Assembly: GCA_963777435.1 (NCBI GenBank)
Contig: CAVZQT010000003.1
Span: forward strand, 496,001-560,000
Origin: AP-15 sp963777435
GTDB taxonomy: Bacteria > Pseudomonadota > Alphaproteobacteria > ATCC43930 > CGMCC-115725
Direction: 5' to 3'
DNA: 64,000 nucleotides
Under the pieces are notes generated by a model. That model saw only the letters and a list, made by a program, of their open reading frames with translations. It made no database searches and was not told where the DNA came from. The position numbers and the translations under genes are program-made. Position 1 is the first letter of the stretch. Each line of letters begins with the position of its first letter. This document shows, one piece after another, positions 61,331 to 64,000 of this stretch.

Positions 61331-62867
61331 GGCATCCCCGAAAAAATCCGCAAGCTGATCGAGCACGAATTGCAGCTGATCGAGCGGCTCGATTACGCCC
61401 GCTATTTCCTGACCGTGCACGACATCGTCGAGTTCGCGCAGGCGGCGCGGCATCCTGTGCCAGGGGCGCGGCTCGGCGGCGAATTCGGTCGTGTGCTATT
61501 GCCTCGGCATCACCGCTGTCGATCCGGCCCGCATCGACGTGCTGTTCGAGCGCTTTATCAGCGCCGCGCGCAACGAGCCGCCCGATATCGACGTCGATTT
61601 CGAGCACGAGCGGCGCGAAGAGGTGATCCAGTACATCTATGAGAAATACGGCCGCGACCGGGCCGGGCTCGCCGCCACCGTGATCTGCTTATCGCTCGCG
61701 CTCGGCAATCCGCGAGGTCGGCAAGGCACTGGGCCTGTCGGTCGATGTCGTCGCGGCCTTGGCCGGCATCGTCTGGGGCTGGAGCAACGACCCGATCGCC
61801 GACCAAAGGGTGCGCGAGGCCGGGCTCGACCCCGGCGACCGCACTCTGCGTCTGGCGCTCGACCTCGCCGCCGAGCTGATCGGCTTTCCGCGCCACCTGT
61901 CGCAGCATGTCGGCGGTTTTGTGATCACCCGCGGGCCCTTAGTCCGAGCTGGTGCCGATCGAGAACGCGGCGATGGAGGACCGCACCGTCATCGAATGGG
62001 ACAAGGACGATCTCGACGCGCTCGGCATATTAAAGATCGATGTGCTGGCGCTCGGCATGCTGACCTGCATCCGCAAGGCCTTTGCGCTTGCTCGAGCGAG
62101 CATCACGGCCGCCGGCTCGACCTCGCCACCGTGCCGGCCGAGGACCCCGCGGTCTACGAGATGCTGTCGCGCAAGCCGATTCGCTCGGCGTCTTCCAGGT
62201 CGAGAGCCGCGCCCAGATGACGATGCTGCCGCGGCTCAAGCCGCGCGAATTCTACGATCTCGTGATCGAGGTCGCGATCGTCAGGCCCGGGCCGATCCAG
62301 GGCGACATGGTGCATCCCTATCTGCGGCGGCGCTCCGGGCATCGAGCCGGTCGACTACCCGTCCGAGGCGTTGCGCCAGGTGCTGGGCAAGACCTTGGGC
62401 GTGCCGTTGTTTCAGGAGCAGGCGATGAAGATCGCGATCGTCGGCGCCGGGTTTGCCCCGGAGGAGGCCGACCGGCTGCGCCGCGCGATGGCGACCTTCA
62501 AGCGCAACGGCGACATCCACCTGTTCCGCGACAAATTCGTCGCCGGCATGGTCGAGAACGGCTACGACCGCGATTTCGCGACGCGTTGCTTCAGCCAGAT
62601 CGAAGGGTTCGGGACCTACGGCTTTCCCGAAAGCCATGCGGCGAGCTTTGCGCTGCTTGGTCTATGTCTCGGCCTGGATCAAATGCTTTTATCCCGAGGT
62701 TTTCGCCTGCGCCTTGCTCAACAGCCAGCCGATGGGGTTTTACGCCCCGGCGCAGATCGTCCGCGACGCGCGCGAGCACGGCGTCGAGGTGCGCCCGGTC
62801 GATGTCAATCACAGCCAGTGGAACTGCACGCTCGAGCCAGCTGACGATCGGCTGGATCAGCACGCTG

Positions 62868-62987
62868 CGTCCTTCGAGACGGCCGCCTTGCGTTGGCCTC
62901 CTCGGCGATGAGGAAGTTCCCGATCAAGCCATTGACAACCTACCGTCATGCTGACGGAGCTGACCGCCGGCGGCGTCTCGAAGCACG
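62868..62987. repeat. 120-base repeat, GTCCTTCGAGACG family, inside dnaE2
   Basis: Left end CGTCCTTCGAGACGGCCGCC (62868-62887) pairs imperfectly with right end GGCGGCGTCTCGAAGCACG (62969-62987). Inner GGCGATGAGGAA and GTCATGCTGACGGAGC resemble the common alphaproteobacterial CTCATGCTGAGGAGC element. It separates WNCTLEP from the conserved LRLGLRQIKGF of DnaE2. Confidence 0.75.
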
Positions 62988-63272
62988 CACGGCATCGATG
63001 CAGCGGGAGACGTGGGCGCAACCTCCGGCTCGGTTTGCGCCAGATCAAGGGGTTTGCCGAGGCCGACGCCGAGCGGCTCGTCGCGGCGCGCGGCGCGGGT
63101 TTCCCGGACCCCAAAGCGCTGTGGCAACGCAGCGGGCTCGGCAATGCCGCGCTCGAACGCCTCGCCGAAGCCGATGCCTTCCGCTCGGTCGGGCTCGACC
63201 GCCGCCGTGCGTTGTGGGCGTTAAAGGCGCTCGGCGATCCGCCGCTGCCGCTCTTTGCCGGAGCGGAAGCAG

Positions 63273-63394
63273 CCCCTCACCCCGGCCCTCTCCCCGCAAT
63301 GCGGGGCGAGGGAGAAGGTGGTGGCGAGACGCGAACTGCAGCTGTTTCAGAAAATCCCTCGCCCACCACACGGGGGAGAGGGCAGGGTGAGGGG
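63273..63394. repeat. 122-base palindromic repeat, CCCCTCACC/GGTGAGGGG family, in frame within dnaE2
   Basis: Bounded by CCCCTCACC (63273-63281) and GGTGAGGGG (63386-63394), with inner CCCTCTCCCCGC/GCGGGGCGAGGG and a second hairpin-like half. The dnaE2 frame stays open through it, adding about 40 residues (PHPGPLPAMRGEGEGGGETR and more). Confidence 0.8.
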
Positions 63395-63435
63395 GGCGCC
63401 GGCTATCGATCGGCCACGGCTGCGGAACCCTCCAG

Positions 63436-63482
63436 CTCACCCCATCCCTCTCCGCCCCCAGCAACGGAAAGGGAGAGATGGG
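63436..63482. repeat. Second, shorter repeat half following the previous one
   Basis: CTCACCCCATCCCTCTCCGC is followed by GGAAAGGGAGAGATGGG. It pairs imperfectly with itself and has the same CCTCACC...CCCTCTCC composition as the neighbouring element. It is also open in the dnaE2 frame (SSPHPSPPPATERERW). It may be a partial copy. Confidence 0.55.
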
Positions 63483-64000
63483 CAGCGGCGCTGTTGCCCG
63501 AAATGCCGCTCGGCGAGCATGTGGTCGAAGATTATGCCGCCACGGGCCTGAGCCTGAAGCGCCATCCGCTGGCGTTTTTGCGCAGCGAGCTCGCCGGCGA
63601 GGGGCTGGTCGCCGCCGCCGACCTCGCCACGCTGCCGCTCGACCGCCGGCTGTCGATCGCCGGGATCGTGTTGATCCGCCAGCGCCCGGGCAGCGCCAAC
63701 GGGGTCGTCTTTGTCACGATCGAGGATGAGACCGGGATCGCCAATCTGATCGTCTGGCCGGCCGTCCTCGAACGCTTCCGGCGCGCGGCGCTGGGCGCCA
63801 CCTTGTTGCGCTGCACCGGCAAATTGCAGCGCGAGCAGAGCGTCATCCACATCGTCGCCGAACGGCTCGACGATTTGACCCCGCGCCTCAATACCTTGCG
63901 CGACCGCACCGGCGAGGATGTGCCGTGCCCGGCGGCGAAACCGCCCTTTGCCGTCCCGGTCAAGGCGCCCGGCTACGACATCCGCGACATCGTGATCCCG

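Larger units (their letters stand above)
60117..64000 (+). pseudogene. dnaE2: Error-prone DNA polymerase DnaE2, many frameshifts and insertions, 3' cut by window edge
   Basis: C-family polymerase of the mutasome. Its parts are recognisable in order but in changing frames. The PHP domain reads YAELQVTTNFSFLRGASHPA. The polymerase core reads GIPEKIRKLIEHELQLIERL, CQGRGSAANSVVCYCLGITA and EPPDIDVDFEHERREEVIQY, then LSQHVGGFVITRGPL, DLDALGILKIDVLALGMLTC, EFYDLVIEVAIVRPGPIQGD, ATFKRNGDIHLFRDKFVAGM and GFYAPAQIVRDAREHGVEVR. The later part reads RQIKGFAEADAERLVAARGA and LIRQRPGSANGVVFVTIEDE. Frame changes occur near 60990, 61450, 61690, 61945, 62090-62105, 62185, 62340 and 62665, and extra segments lie at about 61165-61330 and 62845-63020. 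Translation of a functional protein is not possible as read. Confidence 0.87.

Overview
The window is GC-rich, gene-dense chromosomal DNA that looks alphaproteobacterial. The signs are a purS-purQ-purL-bolA-monothiol glutaredoxin run, a DUF1476 (ATP synthase zeta-type) gene, a PmtA-type lipid methyltransferase, an imuA-imuB-dnaE2 mutasome cassette, and several families of short palindromic repeats typical of soil alphaproteobacteria. I cannot assign an order or genus. I saw no rRNA, tRNA, CRISPR array, transposase or phage module.

Layout. 1-4.9 kb: the end of a frameshifted sugar-acid type dehydratase, a secreted beta-helix protein, a lipoprotein and a D-aminoacylase. 5-8.1 kb (minus strand): a cobalt-type thiocyanate hydrolase operon, scnB-scnA-scnC, followed by its P15K-like cobalt activator and a CbtB/CbtA cobalt importer. 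8.3-12.5 kb (minus): a three-gene unit of a caspase-FGE fusion, a Pepco-like protein and an alpha/beta hydrolase with an unrecognised N-terminal domain. This is the best candidate for an undescribed (conflict or signalling) system. 12.6-28.1 kb: envelope and secreted proteins, two amidases, small redox and stress genes, a CHAP hydrolase and a tandem MoeA pair, one fused to a periplasmic-binding-protein-like domain. 28.1-36.6 kb: purine synthesis (purL, purQ, purS, purB) with BolA, glutaredoxin, NRDE, DUF1476 and a TauD-type oxygenase. A decayed piece of purB lies 0.7 kb from the real gene. 36.7-43 kb: RluA-type pseudouridine synthase, a PEP-mutase/isocitrate-lyase family enzyme, cyanase, a sulfatase with an unusual CTNTR site, an SDR and a GT39-like membrane protein. 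43-49 kb: a complete D-erythronate catabolic set (denD, otnI on plus; otnK, otnC on minus) with an RHH/PIN toxin-antitoxin pair between the two arms. 49.3-57.4 kb: a GVxGxS-repeat protein, SDR, FAH family, double cold-shock protein, PmtA, enoyl-CoA hydratase, FMN reductase, DUF1272 and an aminotransferase. 57.6 kb to the end: imuA, imuB and dnaE2, all broken.

How genes work together. Thiocyanate hydrolase plus cobalt import, and separately cyanase, would let the cell draw nitrogen (and carbonyl sulfide or CO2) from thiocyanate and cyanate. DenD, OtnI, OtnK and OtnC convert D-erythronate to dihydroxyacetone phosphate. PurS, PurQ and PurL form one FGAM synthase.

Sequence condition. Single-base frameshifts break a dehydratase, an AsaB/CmcJ-like gene, a GNAT gene and otnK, and many more are packed into dnaE2. 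Those in the first 57 kb may be assembly errors. The density in dnaE2, together with palindromic repeats inserted inside imuA, imuB and dnaE2, points to real decay of the mutasome cassette or a locally poor consensus. Read mapping would tell these apart.
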